Positions 54,013 through 63,736 are shown, counted from the first letter of the stretch. The stretch is 64,000 nt of DNA from Streptomyces ambofaciens ATCC 23877 (GCF_001267885.1 NZ_CP012382.1:1-64000), one strand, 5' to 3'. A program made the numbers and translations. Notes: generated by a model not told the origin, from the letters alone.

Positions 54013-54755
54013 GCCGGTTGGGGCGGTGTGCCGATCTGTGCCGCCGTGCAGGGCTGGTTCTACGTGGCAGCGGTGCTGCACTGGATGAACCCAGGACTGG
54101 TGGTCGCGCGTGGCCGCGCTGCTCGAGCCGGGTGGCGTGTTCGCCTCGCGACGGACCGTTTCGGCCAGTCGGCCCGGCTGGGGGCTGTCCGCGCGGTGCG
54201 CGCACCGTTCCTCCAGAGTGCCGAGAGGCCCCCTCACGGGACGGGATGCAGTGGTCGGGCACGGAGCTGCAGGGGGCGGAATGGTTCACCAGCGTTGCGC
54301 AGTCCGTGATCGTAAGGCGCGTGACGATGGGGCGCCCGCCACTATGCCGGTCGTCCATCGACCGTCTCGTCCTGCCGTTCGCGGAGCGGGAGCAGGTGTT
54401 CCGCCAGATCGGGCAGGTACTGCCGGACAGGGGCGAGATGGCCGCTCGTCGACCTCGTCTGCCGTCTCGTGCGTCGGCGCGCCACGAGGGTTGATCGCGC
54501 TACCTCGCGCTCCGCGGCCGCGCCGGCAGGAGGCGGTAGCCGGTCGGCCTCGGCGGGAGCGCAACTCTCCGTCCCGGGGTTCGTTGACAGGGAAGGTTGC
54601 CGGGCGTTGACTGGCGGGACGGTGGAGGCCGGCCAGACGGGCCAGGGGTGTCAAGGGCCCGCTCGTTTCGGGTCGGGCCCTGCGGGTCGGCTTGTTCCGG
54701 GTGAGGGTCCAGGTGGCACCCGGCCGACGCGACGCGACAGGGATGTGGCCCACGA
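54013..54755. other. No convincing gene
   Basis: About 740 bases. Several open frames are Arg-rich with no domain, helix or start signal. I see nothing in it beyond possible decayed sequence. Confidence 0.45.
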
Positions 54756-55103
54756 ATGATGTATGACCAGGCACGTGCCCAGCAGCCTCCGGGCAAGGGT
54801 GTCGGATCGACCGCACGCCCGGCCCGGGGGCCGGAGCCGCTGCTGCCCGCCGACGAGCGGGAAAAGGTTTCCCAGCGCCTGCGGCAGGCCCTCCTCGACT
54901 TCGCCGACACCCCGCGGGAGGCGCTGGAAGCGGCCGAGAGCGCCTTCGACGAGGCCACCGCGGAACTCGCGAAGGCGCTCGCTGAACGTCGACGTGTCCT
55001 GCGGGCGGAGTGGCAGGACCAGGACTCCGAGGAGCAGGCGGAGGAGTTCCGGCACGCGCTGCGGCAGTACCGGGAGATCACGGAGCGCATGCTGCGTCTG
55101 TAG
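54756..55103 (+). CDS. Helical hypothetical protein
   Basis: A 115-residue protein. The N-terminal third is disordered (Pro/Gly/Arg-rich), then from residue 33 a long amphipathic helical region with regular charge (EREKVSQRLRQALLDFADTP, EALEAAESAFDEATAELAKA, SEEQAEEFRHALRQYREITE). It is probably a coiled coil. ATG 54756 (MM) is used. Function unknown. Confidence 0.7.
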   Translation: MMYDQARAQQPPGKGVGSTARPARGPEPLLPADEREKVSQRLRQALLDFADTPREALEAAESAFDEATAELAKALAERRRVLRAEWQDQDSEEQAEEFRHALRQYREITERMLRL

Positions 55104-55729
55104 CCGGGGAGCGGCGGCAGGCAGCGGCTGCCGTAGGAGGCGGTCGCCGGGCAGGGTGCGCCTGCGGCACGGCACACCTGGCGTCCGCCGGGGTGGACGT
55201 CTTTGAGAGCGCGGTCTGTGCTGGCCTGACCGGGCGCGGGACCGGCTGGCAGCGTCAGCTTCGGCCTGAGGTGTCGGGAATGGTTGGCACTTTCGCTGCC
55301 GGTCGGTGTGTTCGTGTCGGGGCGTGCATGATCGAACGCCAGGAGTTCGGGGTCGCCGGACGCGGCACTCCACCACGGCAGGCGGGTCGGTGGTCTGGAT
55401 GCTCGGCGCGAACCGGGCATGGCGCTGGGCGCTGCTCGTGCGCGATGCCCGGCACGGAGGTGTGCCCGTCGCCGGGGCCGGGTGTGACCGTCCCCCGTTA
55501 CCGGCCGAGGGCCGGCAACGGGAGCAGGCCGGCGCCCGCGGCACACGTTCAGGACCACAGGCACCTGGCGGCCACCGGCCCCCCGGGGGGACTGCCGGTC
55601 ACCGCCTGCCACCCCCGTGCCCGGGCGACGGCTTCCATAACGCCGGGCGGAGTGGGTAGACGGTGCTCAGCCCGCGAGAGACGGGACCTGAAAAAGCACA
55701 GACTCTTACGACTGAGAGTGACGATCTCC
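55104..55729. other. Spacer before an anti-sigma kinase gene
   Basis: About 620 bases with no supported gene. The AT-rich stretch 55690-55729 just before the next start may hold its promoter. Confidence 0.45.
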
Positions 55730-56242
55730 ATGTCTCAACCGCTTATGAAGCAGGCGGACGGGCAGGGACCGGACCACACTCTGCGTCGGCACCTGGCCTG
55801 GAGCGGTCCCCCGCCTCCGGCCGCCCGGGCACGGGCCGAAGCCGACGCACTGCTGTCCGCCCTGCACCGCACCCACCGGATCACCGTGTCCTCCCGCGCC
55901 GCCGACGACGTCCGCCTCGTGGTCAGCGAGCTGATCGCCAACGCCGCACGGCACGCGCCCGGCCCCGGCCGCCTGGAGGTCCAGGCGGCCGAAGACGGCC
56001 GGATCGTGAGGATCTCCGTGTCGGACGCCTCCCCCGCCATGCCCCAGCCCCGACCGGCCGACCCCCATCGCGTCGGCGGACACGGCCTGGAGATCGTCAC
56101 AGCCCTCAGCAGCCGCTTGATCGTCGAGCACGCCGGTGAAGGAAAACAGATCACCGCCGACGTTCCCCTCCACCAGGCCCGTTCCCCCGACACTCCCGGT
56201 CAGTACTACATCCACGGAGCGCCCGACGGCACTCTGGGGTAG
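55730..56242 (+). CDS. Anti-sigma-type ATP-binding protein
   Basis: A 170-residue HATPase_c protein. N box VVSELIANAARHAPG; G box DPHRVGGHGLEIVTALSSR. Same group as the protein at 42561 (both contain the DPHR-x-GGHGL block), and of normal length for Streptomyces anti-sigma kinases. ATG 55730 is used. A long terminator follows. Its partner STAS protein could be the one at 57706. Confidence 0.8.
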   Translation: MSQPLMKQADGQGPDHTLRRHLAWSGPPPPAARARAEADALLSALHRTHRITVSSRAADDVRLVVSELIANAARHAPGPGRLEVQAAEDGRIVRISVSDASPAMPQPRPADPHRVGGHGLEIVTALSSRLIVEHAGEGKQITADVPLHQARSPDTPGQYYIHGAPDGTLG

Positions 56243-56303
56243 AAGCCGTACGGCCGCGGCTTCGCCCACACCGGGCGTACGTCGCGGACAGGGCATCCGC
56301 AGG

Positions 56304-56351
56304 GCACGACCGCCCCTGACCAGCGTCGATGCTGGTCAGGGGCGGTCGTGC
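56304..56351. terminator. Long bidirectional terminator hairpin
   Basis: A perfect 21-base stem (56304-56324 with 56331-56351, loop GTCGAT) between convergent genes. It overlaps the last codons of the GAF-ANTAR gene, which ends at 56336. One of the strongest hairpins in the window. Confidence 0.85.
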
Positions 56352-57025
56352 TCGGAGCGGAGCTTGTGCGCCACCTCGCGGAGTTTGATGTTGTGGTGCT
56401 GGGAGAGGCGGCGCAGCACGTTGAAGGCGTCGTCTTCGCTCATGCGGTGGCGTTCCATGAGGATGCCCATGGCTTCGCCGATGGCGTGGCGGGTTTCCAT
56501 GGCGTGTTCGAGCTGGTCGATGGTGCGGGCGCTGGCCAGGGCGACGGCGGCGTGGGAGGCGAGCATCCAGCCGGCGGTCTCGATGTCTTGGGTGAAGGTG
56601 CCGGGACGGCGGGCGTAGAGGTTGAGGGCGCCGAAGTCTTCCTTGTCGGTGTAGAGGAGGATGCCGGTCATGCTGCCGATGCCGAGCTCGCGGGCCGCGT
56701 CCGCGTAGGCGGGGCAGCCAGGCTGGGGCTGGGTCATGTCGGTGATGCGGTAGGTGCGCTCACCGCTTTCGCGGCGGGCGAGGTCGTAGCACGGTCCTTC
56801 ACCGAGCTCGCCCTGGATACGGTCGGAGGCTTCGACCATCTCTCCGCACGAGGACAGCGTGATCGCCCTGCCCTTGCGCACCGCCAGGATCCCGGCCGCG
56901 TCGCAGCCCTCGACCAGATCCACCGCTGCCACCGAGATCGCGTCCAGCGTCTCCTGGACCGACTTCTTCTCCAGCAGATCCCGCGCCAGGACAGCCATCT
57001 GCTCAGCGAACCTCTGCCACTGCAT
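56336..57025 (-). CDS. GAF-ANTAR RNA-binding antiterminator regulator
   Basis: A 229-residue protein. Residues 10-150 form a GAF sensor (SVQETLDAISVAAVDLVEGC, GPCYDLARRESGERTYRITD). Residues 165-225 form an ANTAR domain (TRHAIGEAMGILMERHRMSE, DAFNVLRRLSQHHNIKLREV). ANTAR proteins bind paired RNA hairpins and prevent termination. The ATG at 57023-57025 is chosen. The sensor ligand is unknown. Upstream extension is Pro-rich and unlikely. Confidence 0.85.
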   Translation of the reverse strand: MQWQRFAEQMAVLARDLLEKKSVQETLDAISVAAVDLVEGCDAAGILAVRKGRAITLSSCGEMVEASDRIQGELGEGPCYDLARRESGERTYRITDMTQPQPGCPAYADAARELGIGSMTGILLYTDKEDFGALNLYARRPGTFTQDIETAGWMLASHAAVALASARTIDQLEHAMETRHAIGEAMGILMERHRMSEDDAFNVLRRLSQHHNIKLREVAHKLRSEHDRP

Positions 57026-57314
57026 TGCGCCACCACCCGCCTCGGCGTGCCCGTTGAGCCCTCCGCTCACCCTAACGTTCCAGGGCACGTCCACCGTCGA
57101 ATGCGCAGCCTGAGCCGGGGCGATAGGGCGGTGCGCGCCCTCCACACCGTCACTCGCCAGGCAGCGAGACGGAGAGGCAGTAGGACGGGGAGGCAGTGGC
57201 ACGGGAGGCGGTGGGGCAGCCGGCAGGGCCTCCGCGCGTGAGGCGACCGGCACGTCTCAGCAGCGGGTCACCTCTGGTGGGAGCCGGCTGCGGGGGGCTC
57301 GCGCCGCTCTGCGT

Positions 57315-57557
57315 TCAGGCGGCGAGAGCTTCGTCCTCACGCGAGTCGCCGGTGCGGTGGGTGTACTGCTCCAGCAGGGTGTCCGCCGTGAGCAGGGCCT
57401 GTTCGGCGGTGCGGGATCCGGTCATCACGCACAGCGTGTAGGTGGCGTCTTCGAGTGCCCTGCTGGTGAAGCCGGTGGGACACACCTCGTGGTCGATGCG
57501 CGTCTGGGCGAACCGGGCCAGAGCGGCCCGCAGCTCCTTCTCCGCTGGAAGGATCAT
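57315..57557 (-). CDS. DUF5133-like protein
   Basis: An 80-residue cytoplasmic protein. The pattern PAEKELRAALARFAQTR, then RALEDATYTLCVMTGSRTAE and DTLLEQY, fits the small Streptomyces DUF5133 family. Start after GGGAGAGA at seven bases. Function unknown; often found near sigma-factor regulators, as here. Confidence 0.75.
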   Translation of the reverse strand: MILPAEKELRAALARFAQTRIDHEVCPTGFTSRALEDATYTLCVMTGSRTAEQALLTADTLLEQYTHRTGDSREDEALAA

Positions 57558-57705
57558 GGTGACATCTCTCCCTCGAGCAAAATGTCGGGTGCTTCGCCTC
57601 GGCGAGGGCGCCGGGGGCGGTTCCTTGTCTGTGTGTGAGGGCGTTTTTGTGCCCGGCTGGTGTCAGCCGGGCGAGAGAGCCGCGCTGTGGTGGGTGCGGG
57701 GCGTT

Positions 57706-58089
57706 CTAGCAGGCAGCTGCCTCGTCCACCGTCTCCCTTATCTTCAGGACGGTGTCGGCCGCGGTGAGCTGCAGCAGCCTTTTCAGTTGCTGCGCGGGGG
57801 CGGCCACGCGGAAGTCGGCTGCCTGGTGGGTGAGGATCAGCAGGTTCAGCAGCGCGGAGTCCGCGAAGGTGATGCCGGAGGCGTCCAGGACCACCTTCGG
57901 GTGTTCCTTGGCCGCGGTGTCCAGCGCGTCCGCCAGCGGCGTGACCGTAGACATGTCATAGGGGCCTCGCGCGCCGACCACCCAGGCGCCGCAGCGTTCG
58001 TACTGCACCACCGTGGCCTCGTCCGTCCCCTGCAGCCGGCTCCCGTCGGCGCTCCTCGGCCGCCTTGCTACCGCTTCGTTCACAGGCAC
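57706..58089 (-). CDS. STAS-domain anti-sigma antagonist
   Basis: A 127-residue STAS protein. GPYDMSTVTPLADALDTAAK, VVLDASGITFADSALLNLLI with the phosphorylatable serine in D-A-S-G or in ADSALL, then AAPAQQLKRLLQLTAADTVL. The GTG at 58087-58089 follows AGAGGAGGGG at six bases and is preferred over the ATG at 58125. It may pair with the anti-sigma kinase at 55730. It is divergent from a winged-helix gene. Confidence 0.8.
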   Translation of the reverse strand: MPVNEAVARRPRSADGSRLQGTDEATVVQYERCGAWVVGARGPYDMSTVTPLADALDTAAKEHPKVVLDASGITFADSALLNLLILTHQAADFRVAAPAQQLKRLLQLTAADTVLKIRETVDEAAAC

Positions 58090-58133
58090 CTCGGGCCCCT
58101 CCTCTGGCTGTCCCGAACGGATCATGTCGTCTG

Positions 58134-58171
58134 TTGCGCGAAAAGTATGTCATGTATCGGGTGTCGCGCAA
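58134..58171. promoter_or_regulatory. Inverted repeat in the STAS / winged-helix divergent region
   Basis: TTGCGCGA (58134-58141) and TCGCGCAA (58164-58171), perfect 8-base arms 22 bases apart, just upstream of the winged-helix gene. A candidate operator, with arms separated by about three helical turns centre to centre. Confidence 0.5.
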
Positions 58172-58194
58172 AGACTGTCCTTAGAATGCTGTGC

Positions 58195-58557
58195 ATGGTT
58201 GAAGTGCCTGGCTCTCACAGCGGATGGACGTTCGTCACCAATCACGCGCGTGTGCTGGCGGCCATCGCCGACAATCCGAACATCCGGATCCGCGACATCG
58301 CCGCCCACTGCCGGCTCACCGAACGCGCCGTCCAGCGGATCATCTCCGACCTCGAGCAGGACGGTTACCTCTCCCACACCCGCGACGGCCGCACCAACAC
58401 CTACCGCATCCAGCCCGACAAGGTCCTGCGCCACCCCGCGGAAGCGGGCCTGCCGGTGGCCGCACTGCTCTCCCTGCTCGTGCAGGACGAAAGCGACCGC
58501 ACGCGCGAGCCCGGCCGCCACGCATCCCACCTGACCGGTACCGGCGGCACGCGATAG
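58195..58557 (+). CDS. Winged-helix transcriptional regulator (MarR/ArsR-like)
   Basis: A 120-residue protein with a DNA-binding wing (HARVLAAIADNPNIRIRDIA, HCRLTERAVQRIISDLEQDG, YLSHTRDGRTNTYRI). ATG 58195 is used; an ATG at 58186 is equally possible. No extra ligand domain is visible. It likely binds the repeat at 58134 and controls the divergent STAS gene. Confidence 0.8.
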   Translation: MVEVPGSHSGWTFVTNHARVLAAIADNPNIRIRDIAAHCRLTERAVQRIISDLEQDGYLSHTRDGRTNTYRIQPDKVLRHPAEAGLPVAALLSLLVQDESDRTREPGRHASHLTGTGGTR

Positions 58558-58889
58558 CGAGAGACTCAAGGCGCCGGCCGCGGCACACGGGCCTCGACTC
58601 TCGCGGTCACCCCCAGCCCTTTTGGGCGCCGCCGGGCGGGTGGTGAGCCGTGCGCGGGCTGTTGCCGGGGCGATGGTCGACGGCCACTGCGTGAAGGGCG
58701 CGGCCGCGCTCTTCACACGAACAGGGTCTTCGGTCGGCGGCGGGGGCAGGGCCAGGCCGGAGGGAGGCGACAGCAGAGGACGTGTCTCTGTTCTTGTCGA
58801 TCTTGACGTGGGCTTCTTCGTGATCTCCGCCGCGAACGTCCGTATCGACAAGTCGGCTTCCACGCGGACTTTCCCTGCGGTTCCCCGGT

Positions 58890-59714
58890 CTACGGCTGTC
58901 GCCCGGGGGTGTCCTTGCTCTGCTCGTGCTTCCTGCGCCGGTTCCAGTCCTGCAGGGCCACCTCGGCGACCAGCCGGGTGCGCCACTCCTGCAGACGCTT
59001 CATCTCGTAGTCGCCGAGGTTCTCGTCGATGCCGTAGATCGTCCCCCGCTCGGCTTCGAGCTCCTCTTCCAGGAGGTCCAGGGCCTCCTGGAGGTCGCCG
59101 TTCAGCTCCAGCGCCGTGACCAGGGCCGTGCGTATGGACCGCGTCTCGTCCTTGCGCTGCCAGCCGAAGGCCTGGGACTCGGCATACAGGACTCGCAGCA
59201 GGCGTACCCCCTCGGCCGCTTCGCCGTTCTCGGCAAGGAACCGGGCCAGGTACGCCCGCCGGCGGTGGGTGTCGGCGTGGTCGGGGCCCAGCACCCTGGC
59301 GGAGTCGTCCGCTACCGCCCGTGCCTCGGCGACGGCGCCGTCCAGGTCACCGACCCTGCGGCGGCGCCAGGCGAGTGCCGATCGGCACCCCAGAGTGCCG
59401 GGGTCGTCGGCCCCGAACTCCGCGGTCCGTTCGGCTGCTTCCGCCTCGGCCAGCCGCAGGATCTCGGGGTGCCGTCCTTCGTGGAGGAGCCAGGAGAAGA
59501 CCCTCGAGTGGGCGGTGAGGGTGTGGGGGTGCCAGCGGCCCAACTCCCGGGTGAGGTAAGCGATGTCCTCGTGCACGTCCGGCCAGGGACGGGCCTCACG
59601 CCGCTCCCTGTGCCGGAAACGGCGTCTGACCCGCCAGGTGCGGACAGTGCGCCGCGGCCTGCGCTGCTCCTCACCAGTGTCCCGGTCGCTTTGGCTCTCG
59701 CTCATCTCCGTCAT
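58890..59714 (-). CDS. Tetratricopeptide-repeat protein
   Basis: A 274-residue cytoplasmic protein with TPR_12-like repeats from residue 45 on (HPHTLTAHSRVFSWLLHEGR; DDPGTLGCRSALAWRRRRVG; HADTHRRRAYLARFLAENGE; DETRSIRTALVTALELNGDL). Its N-terminus is basic and disordered. The start ATG overlaps the upstream stop by one base (TGATG). It probably forms a scaffold with the TIGR04222-like membrane protein. Confidence 0.8.
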   Translation of the reverse strand: MTEMSESQSDRDTGEEQRRPRRTVRTWRVRRRFRHRERREARPWPDVHEDIAYLTRELGRWHPHTLTAHSRVFSWLLHEGRHPEILRLAEAEAAERTAEFGADDPGTLGCRSALAWRRRRVGDLDGAVAEARAVADDSARVLGPDHADTHRRRAYLARFLAENGEAAEGVRLLRVLYAESQAFGWQRKDETRSIRTALVTALELNGDLQEALDLLEEELEAERGTIYGIDENLGDYEMKRLQEWRTRLVAEVALQDWNRRRKHEQSKDTPGRQP

Positions 59715-60517
59715 CAGAACCCGCCTCCGTGGTCCACCCACGACTCCTCGTCCTTGGCCCGCTCGTACGCGCTGCGCCAGGTCCAGCTGCGGTCCAGCAG
59801 GTCACGCTCCTCCGTGCTGAGGGCCCGCTCGGCCGGGTGCGCCGGAAGACGGCGGCAGTACGCCGCGAACCGGTCACGACGCCTCGGCCAGCAGCGTTCC
59901 GCAAGCCAGACCAGTGGCACCGCCATCAAGGCCCACAGCACCAGACAGCACCACGCGCCGACCACGATCGGCCCGACGCCGCTGGTCCAGTACTCCTGCC
60001 GCAGGAAGACCACCTGGACGGAGATCCAGAGGGTGAACAGAATCAGCGTGGCGAAGGCAGCGCCTGCGATGGAGTCCCTTGTGCGCAGCGACCAGCGCGG
60101 CACCTTGAGATCCTCGGCCCGCAGGAAGGCGTCACGCTGCCGCGTGTAACCGGATTCCCAGTACAGACGGCTCAGCGGAAACGGTTCGCCCTGCCGTCGC
60201 AGTGTGGCCAGCAGGGCGGCCGGCATCGGATGCCCGGGTGCCGCGGCAGACTCCTGTGCCCTGTCGGTGACCTCCATCATCCCGTCGTCGCGGATCCTGA
60301 TCAGGCCGGCGCGTAGCAGTTCGGCGGCTGCGGCCCTGTCCACGCGGGACGGTCTACGGGCCGTGGCCACCGCGTGGTACGGGTCGATGTCCACCGTGCC
60401 CAGCCCCGCTGCCGCCGCCCGGTCGGCCCGGTCCCGGATCCACCACAGCACTCCGAGCACGGGAAACGCCGCGCAGGCCGACGCCAGCGCGACCAGGAGC
60501 ATGTCCATCTGGCTCAA
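59714..60517 (-). CDS. Membrane protein of the TIGR04222 type
   Basis: A 267-residue membrane protein. N-terminal helix (MLLVALASACAAFPVLGVLW), then a cytoplasmic part with PYHAVATARRPSRVDRAAAA and ELLRAGLIRIRDDGMMEVTD, resembling the winged-helix-like region of TIGR04222 proteins. Two further helices lie near residues 160-185 and 195-220. The TTG at 60517 is chosen because GGGGAGGG is seven bases upstream; ATG 60508 is possible. Coupled to the TPR gene. Confidence 0.7.
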   Translation of the reverse strand: MSQMDMLLVALASACAAFPVLGVLWWIRDRADRAAAAGLGTVDIDPYHAVATARRPSRVDRAAAAELLRAGLIRIRDDGMMEVTDRAQESAAAPGHPMPAALLATLRRQGEPFPLSRLYWESGYTRQRDAFLRAEDLKVPRWSLRTRDSIAGAAFATLILFTLWISVQVVFLRQEYWTSGVGPIVVGAWCCLVLWALMAVPLVWLAERCWPRRRDRFAAYCRRLPAHPAERALSTEERDLLDRSWTWRSAYERAKDEESWVDHGGGF

Positions 60518-60867
60518 GACCGCACCCTCCCCTTCTCCGAAAGCCCGTCGGTTTCCTTCCCTGCTCCGAAGGCGCACATCCACGGGAACGGTTGCGGACA
60601 CGAGTGACCTCCGCCCCGGGAAAATCGGGAACCCGCTCGATGACGGCCGCGGTTCAGGAACACGCACAGCGGATCATCGTCTCCGTCCTGAGCCATCTCT
60701 GCACGTGGGAGCCGACAGCATTCGTCGCTCAGGGCGGGGCACGCCGGTCTTCGCCGAAGAGCGGCGTCTTTGAGCTCGGCACCGCCCGGGGGTTTGTGGC
60801 GAGGGCAGGGCGCAGTCTTCGCGGCCAGGTTCTCGGGCACGCCGTGGTCTTCGCCCGGGCTCGTGGG

Positions 60868-62034
60868 TCACGGCATAGACCGCAGAGGCGGGTGCTGTGT
60901 CGTTATCCCTGTGGGCTGGAGCAGTGGCGGTGGTTCCGGGCCAGGGTCCTCGGTGAGGATGACGCCGGCGGTCGCCTGGTCGAAACCGGCCGGCCAGCGT
61001 GTGTTCTCGCTGGCCACCGCGCCGGTCAGACGTGCCTGGAGGAGGTCGGCCGTTTTCAGGTCGGCGCCGCGCAGGTCGGCCAGGCGCAGGTCGGCGCGGC
61101 GGAAGACCGCGCCGCCCGCGTCAGCCTTGCGCAGATTCGCCTCGCGCAGGTCTGCCTCGGTGAAGTCCGCTTCGCGCAGGTCGGTTTCGACCAGTCGTGC
61201 GCCCCGCAGGTCGGCCAGAACGCAGCGGGCCCGGCGCAGGATCGCGGTCTTGAGGTCGGCGTGCCGCAGGTTGACCGAGACGAGAGAGGCCTGCGTCAGG
61301 TTGGCGTGGTACAGGCCCGCCGCCTCCATACAGGACCGGTCGAGGTTGACCTCGTGCAGCCACAGCCCGTCGCAGTCGGCCCTGCGCAGGTCCGTGACGC
61401 TGAGGTTGATCCAGGACTGTTCCCGGGGTTGCAGCAACAGCACGCCGAGGCCGGTCAGCGCCACCTGGGCGTCGGCGGCGCGGATCTCCAGCGGCACGAC
61501 GTCGTTGATGGGTACGTCCGCCGCCGGTGCCTGCGGTCCGGCGGGCGGCCAGGGCAGGTGGGTACGCAGGTACGCGGCCTGGATGGAGATGACGGCCTCG
61601 CGGTCGCGGGCGGAATGCTCGGCGATCCGCCACAGCGCGTGGAGCCCGCCGATGCGTGTTTCCAGCTTGTCGCTGCCGAGCTGATCGACGGCCGTGCTGA
61701 ACCGGTCGGTGACGTAGCCCTCCTGGGTGGCGCGCAGGCCTTCCTGGCTGACGCGCAGTTGCCTCCAGGTGGCGTATGCGCCGAACAGCAGGACCATGCC
61801 GCCCACGGCCTGCAGCAGAGTCGTACGGACGTCGTTCACCGCTTTGAGCCGGTCCTGGGCGGCGACGCTCGCCCCGGCGAGATCGTGGTCGACCACGACA
61901 CCCGGCAGGACGACGAGCACGGCCCCCAGGACGGCCAGCACCGCCGTCCCCGCCATCAGGGCCGCGATGGCACGATGTCCAGCCTGCCGGTCGCGCCACG
62001 GTCTGCGACCACGGCCCGGTTCCCCCGTCTCCAT
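60868..62034 (-). CDS. Pentapeptide-repeat membrane protein
   Basis: A 388-residue protein. Two membrane helices near residues 25-47 and 73-93 are followed by a cytoplasmic helical part (FSTAVDQLGSDKLETRIGGL, HALWRIAEHS) and a pentapeptide-repeat beta helix (about residues 205-345: ADLKTAILRRARCVLADLRG, ADFTEADLREANLRKADAGG). The layout matches actinobacterial pentapeptide-repeat proteins with a YdaL-like linker. ATG 62034 chosen; GTG 62040 is two codons earlier. Role unknown. Confidence 0.85.
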   Translation of the reverse strand: METGEPGRGRRPWRDRQAGHRAIAALMAGTAVLAVLGAVLVVLPGVVVDHDLAGASVAAQDRLKAVNDVRTTLLQAVGGMVLLFGAYATWRQLRVSQEGLRATQEGYVTDRFSTAVDQLGSDKLETRIGGLHALWRIAEHSARDREAVISIQAAYLRTHLPWPPAGPQAPAADVPINDVVPLEIRAADAQVALTGLGVLLLQPREQSWINLSVTDLRRADCDGLWLHEVNLDRSCMEAAGLYHANLTQASLVSVNLRHADLKTAILRRARCVLADLRGARLVETDLREADFTEADLREANLRKADAGGAVFRRADLRLADLRGADLKTADLLQARLTGAVASENTRWPAGFDQATAGVILTEDPGPEPPPLLQPTGITTQHPPLRSMP

Positions 62035-62109
62035 GAACACGGAACCCTAGGCGCCACCCCATAGGCGATCAAGATGTACGAGTTGGACTGTGGGTGGCGC
62101 GGCTCGTCG

Positions 62110-62285
62110 AGCGGCGCTGACACCCCGTGACCGCCGCAACCGCCGCTATCCGTGCCGACGCCAGATCAAGCACACCATTCCCGCAACGAGTGCGCCAGCC
62201 GCAGACGCCGTGGCAGCAGTGGCGGCCGACCCACCGGGTTCGACAAGCGCGCCTACATCTCCCACGGCACCGTCACCTCAATCTG
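62110..62285 (+). pseudogene. IS5-type transposase C-terminal remnant
   Basis: Two frames read RRQIKHTIPATSAP and then GGRPTGFDKRAYISHGTV. These match the segment of IS5-type transposases between the second catalytic Asp and the final Glu. A scar of an older insertion beside the dehalogenase gene. Confidence 0.45.
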
Positions 62286-62320
62286 ACTCCGGCTCCGCCG
62301 GTGACCCCACCGGATGCGCC

Positions 62321-63010
62321 CTAGACATCGTCGAGTTGGACGGCCAGGCCGGCCAGATCGCCGGCGTGCAGGTCGAACTCGTCCGAGGAGGTGGGCGGGT
62401 CGCCGACGGGGCGGGCGACGTAGGCGGTGCGCAGACCAAGGTTCTGTGCTCCCCGCAGGTCCCAGGCATGGGCGGCGACCATCAAGAGCCGATCCGGCGG
62501 GCGTCCGGAAACGGTGACGGCCAGTTGGTAGACCGCTGGGTCCGGCTTGTAGGTCTGGGCCTCTTCGGCGGACAGGGCCTGGTGCCAGCGCAGTCCGGCG
62601 TGGGCGTTGAGTCCCAGCAGCGCCGACCGGCTCGCGTTGGAGAGTCCGATGAGCGGGAACCGTTCGGCAAGTCGGGCGAGCCCTGCCACGGTGTCGGGCC
62701 ACGGCGGGAGCCTGCGACCTGACAGGGCCAGCGCCGATACGGCGGCCGGGTCGTCGACTTCGGCGACATCGGCGACGAGCCGGGCTGCTTCCAGGTCGAG
62801 GACGTCGCTGGGCAGGTAGGGCCGGACGCCGTCGAGGACGCAACGTTGCTCGCGGTCGATGTGCTGTTGCCACAGCGACAGAAGCTGTTCGACCCTGGAA
62901 TCGTTGAGCGATGGGTCGAGTTCACGAATGCCGGCGCGGATACCGGCGGGTTCGTCGACGAGCGTGCCGAGCACGTCGAACACGATCACATCGATCTCTA
63001 GCTGTGGCAT
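62321..63010 (-). CDS. Haloacid dehalogenase type II-like HAD hydrolase
   Basis: A 229-residue HAD protein. Motif I VIVFDVLGTLVDEP has Asp nucleophile (D11) and G-T-L, without the second Asp used by phosphatases. Then LIGLSNASRSALL, YKPDPAVYQLA and VAAHAWDLRGAQNLGLRTAY. This set is that of (S)-2-haloacid dehalogenases. The natural substrate is unknown. ATG 63010. Confidence 0.85.
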   Translation of the reverse strand: MPQLEIDVIVFDVLGTLVDEPAGIRAGIRELDPSLNDSRVEQLLSLWQQHIDREQRCVLDGVRPYLPSDVLDLEAARLVADVAEVDDPAAVSALALSGRRLPPWPDTVAGLARLAERFPLIGLSNASRSALLGLNAHAGLRWHQALSAEEAQTYKPDPAVYQLAVTVSGRPPDRLLMVAAHAWDLRGAQNLGLRTAYVARPVGDPPTSSDEFDLHAGDLAGLAVQLDDV

Positions 63011-63364
63011 GCGGGAGGTCTCCTGGATAAAGCAGGGGCGGGAGAGCGGCTGTTGGCCGAACGCAGCGGGAAGCCACCCTGATTCCCGAACCTCACGGGC
63101 TGTGCGGCAACCGCATCAACGTCGCCACCGACCGCGCCCGCCAAACAGGAGGCACGGCCGGTGCACTATTTCCGAGTAGCCTCCGTAGCGAGCGCGGTGG
63201 CTCAGAGACGGGGTGTGGCTCCTTCCACGATCCGCCGGAACGGACAACCGTCTGCTGCCGGCGCGCGTAGCGCGCTCGCCCGTCGGCGCAGCAGCATGAC
63301 CGGATGGTCCCGTGGGTGAACCACGGACAGCCGCTCGCATCCGCTGGGTGACCAGTTCGGCTGT

Positions 63365-63508
63365 TCACTCTTCAGGCAGGTAGCTGGCCAGCTTCCGCAG
63401 GCTCGCCAGTACTCCCTCGACGGTGGGCGCGGACTCAGGGTCGGTGAGGTACTGCATGATCAGGTCGCTGACAGGGGCGGGTTGTGCGACGGGGCGGCGT
63501 CGCGGCAC
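63365..63508 (-). CDS. Small hypothetical protein
   Basis: A 47-residue protein from GTG 63508: VPRRRPVAQPAPVSDLIMQY, LTDPESAPTVEGVLASLRKL, ASYLPEE. The helical end is protein-like, but no binding site is seen. It lies 24 bases from the cold-shock gene stop on the same strand and may be co-transcribed with it. Confidence 0.45.
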   Translation of the reverse strand: MPRRRPVAQPAPVSDLIMQYLTDPESAPTVEGVLASLRKLASYLPEE

Positions 63509-63532
63509 GTAGCCGGCTGGTGGGCGGCCAGA

Positions 63533-63736
63533 TCAGAGGCCGCGGACTTTGTCGGCCTGGGGGCCTCGCTGTCCCTGGGTGATCTCGAACTCGACCCGCT
63601 GGTTCTCCTCCAGGTTCCGGAAACCAGATCCCTGGATCGCGCTGAAGTGCACGAAGACGTCAGGGCCGCCCTCATCTGGGGAGATGAAGCCGAATCCCTT
63701 CTCTCCGTTGAACCACTTCACAGTGCCCTGCGCCAT
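63533..63736 (-). CDS. Cold-shock domain protein
   Basis: A 67-residue CspA-type protein. RNP-1 GFGFIS and RNP-2 VFVHF are intact, start [20 protein letters not shown]. It binds single-stranded RNA and DNA. The Met at 63736 gives the usual family length; a longer extension is unlikely. Typical of Streptomyces, which have many copies. Confidence 0.93.
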   Translation of the reverse strand: MAQGTVKWFNGEKGFGFISPDEGGPDVFVHFSAIQGSGFRNLEENQRVEFEITQGQRGPQADKVRGL

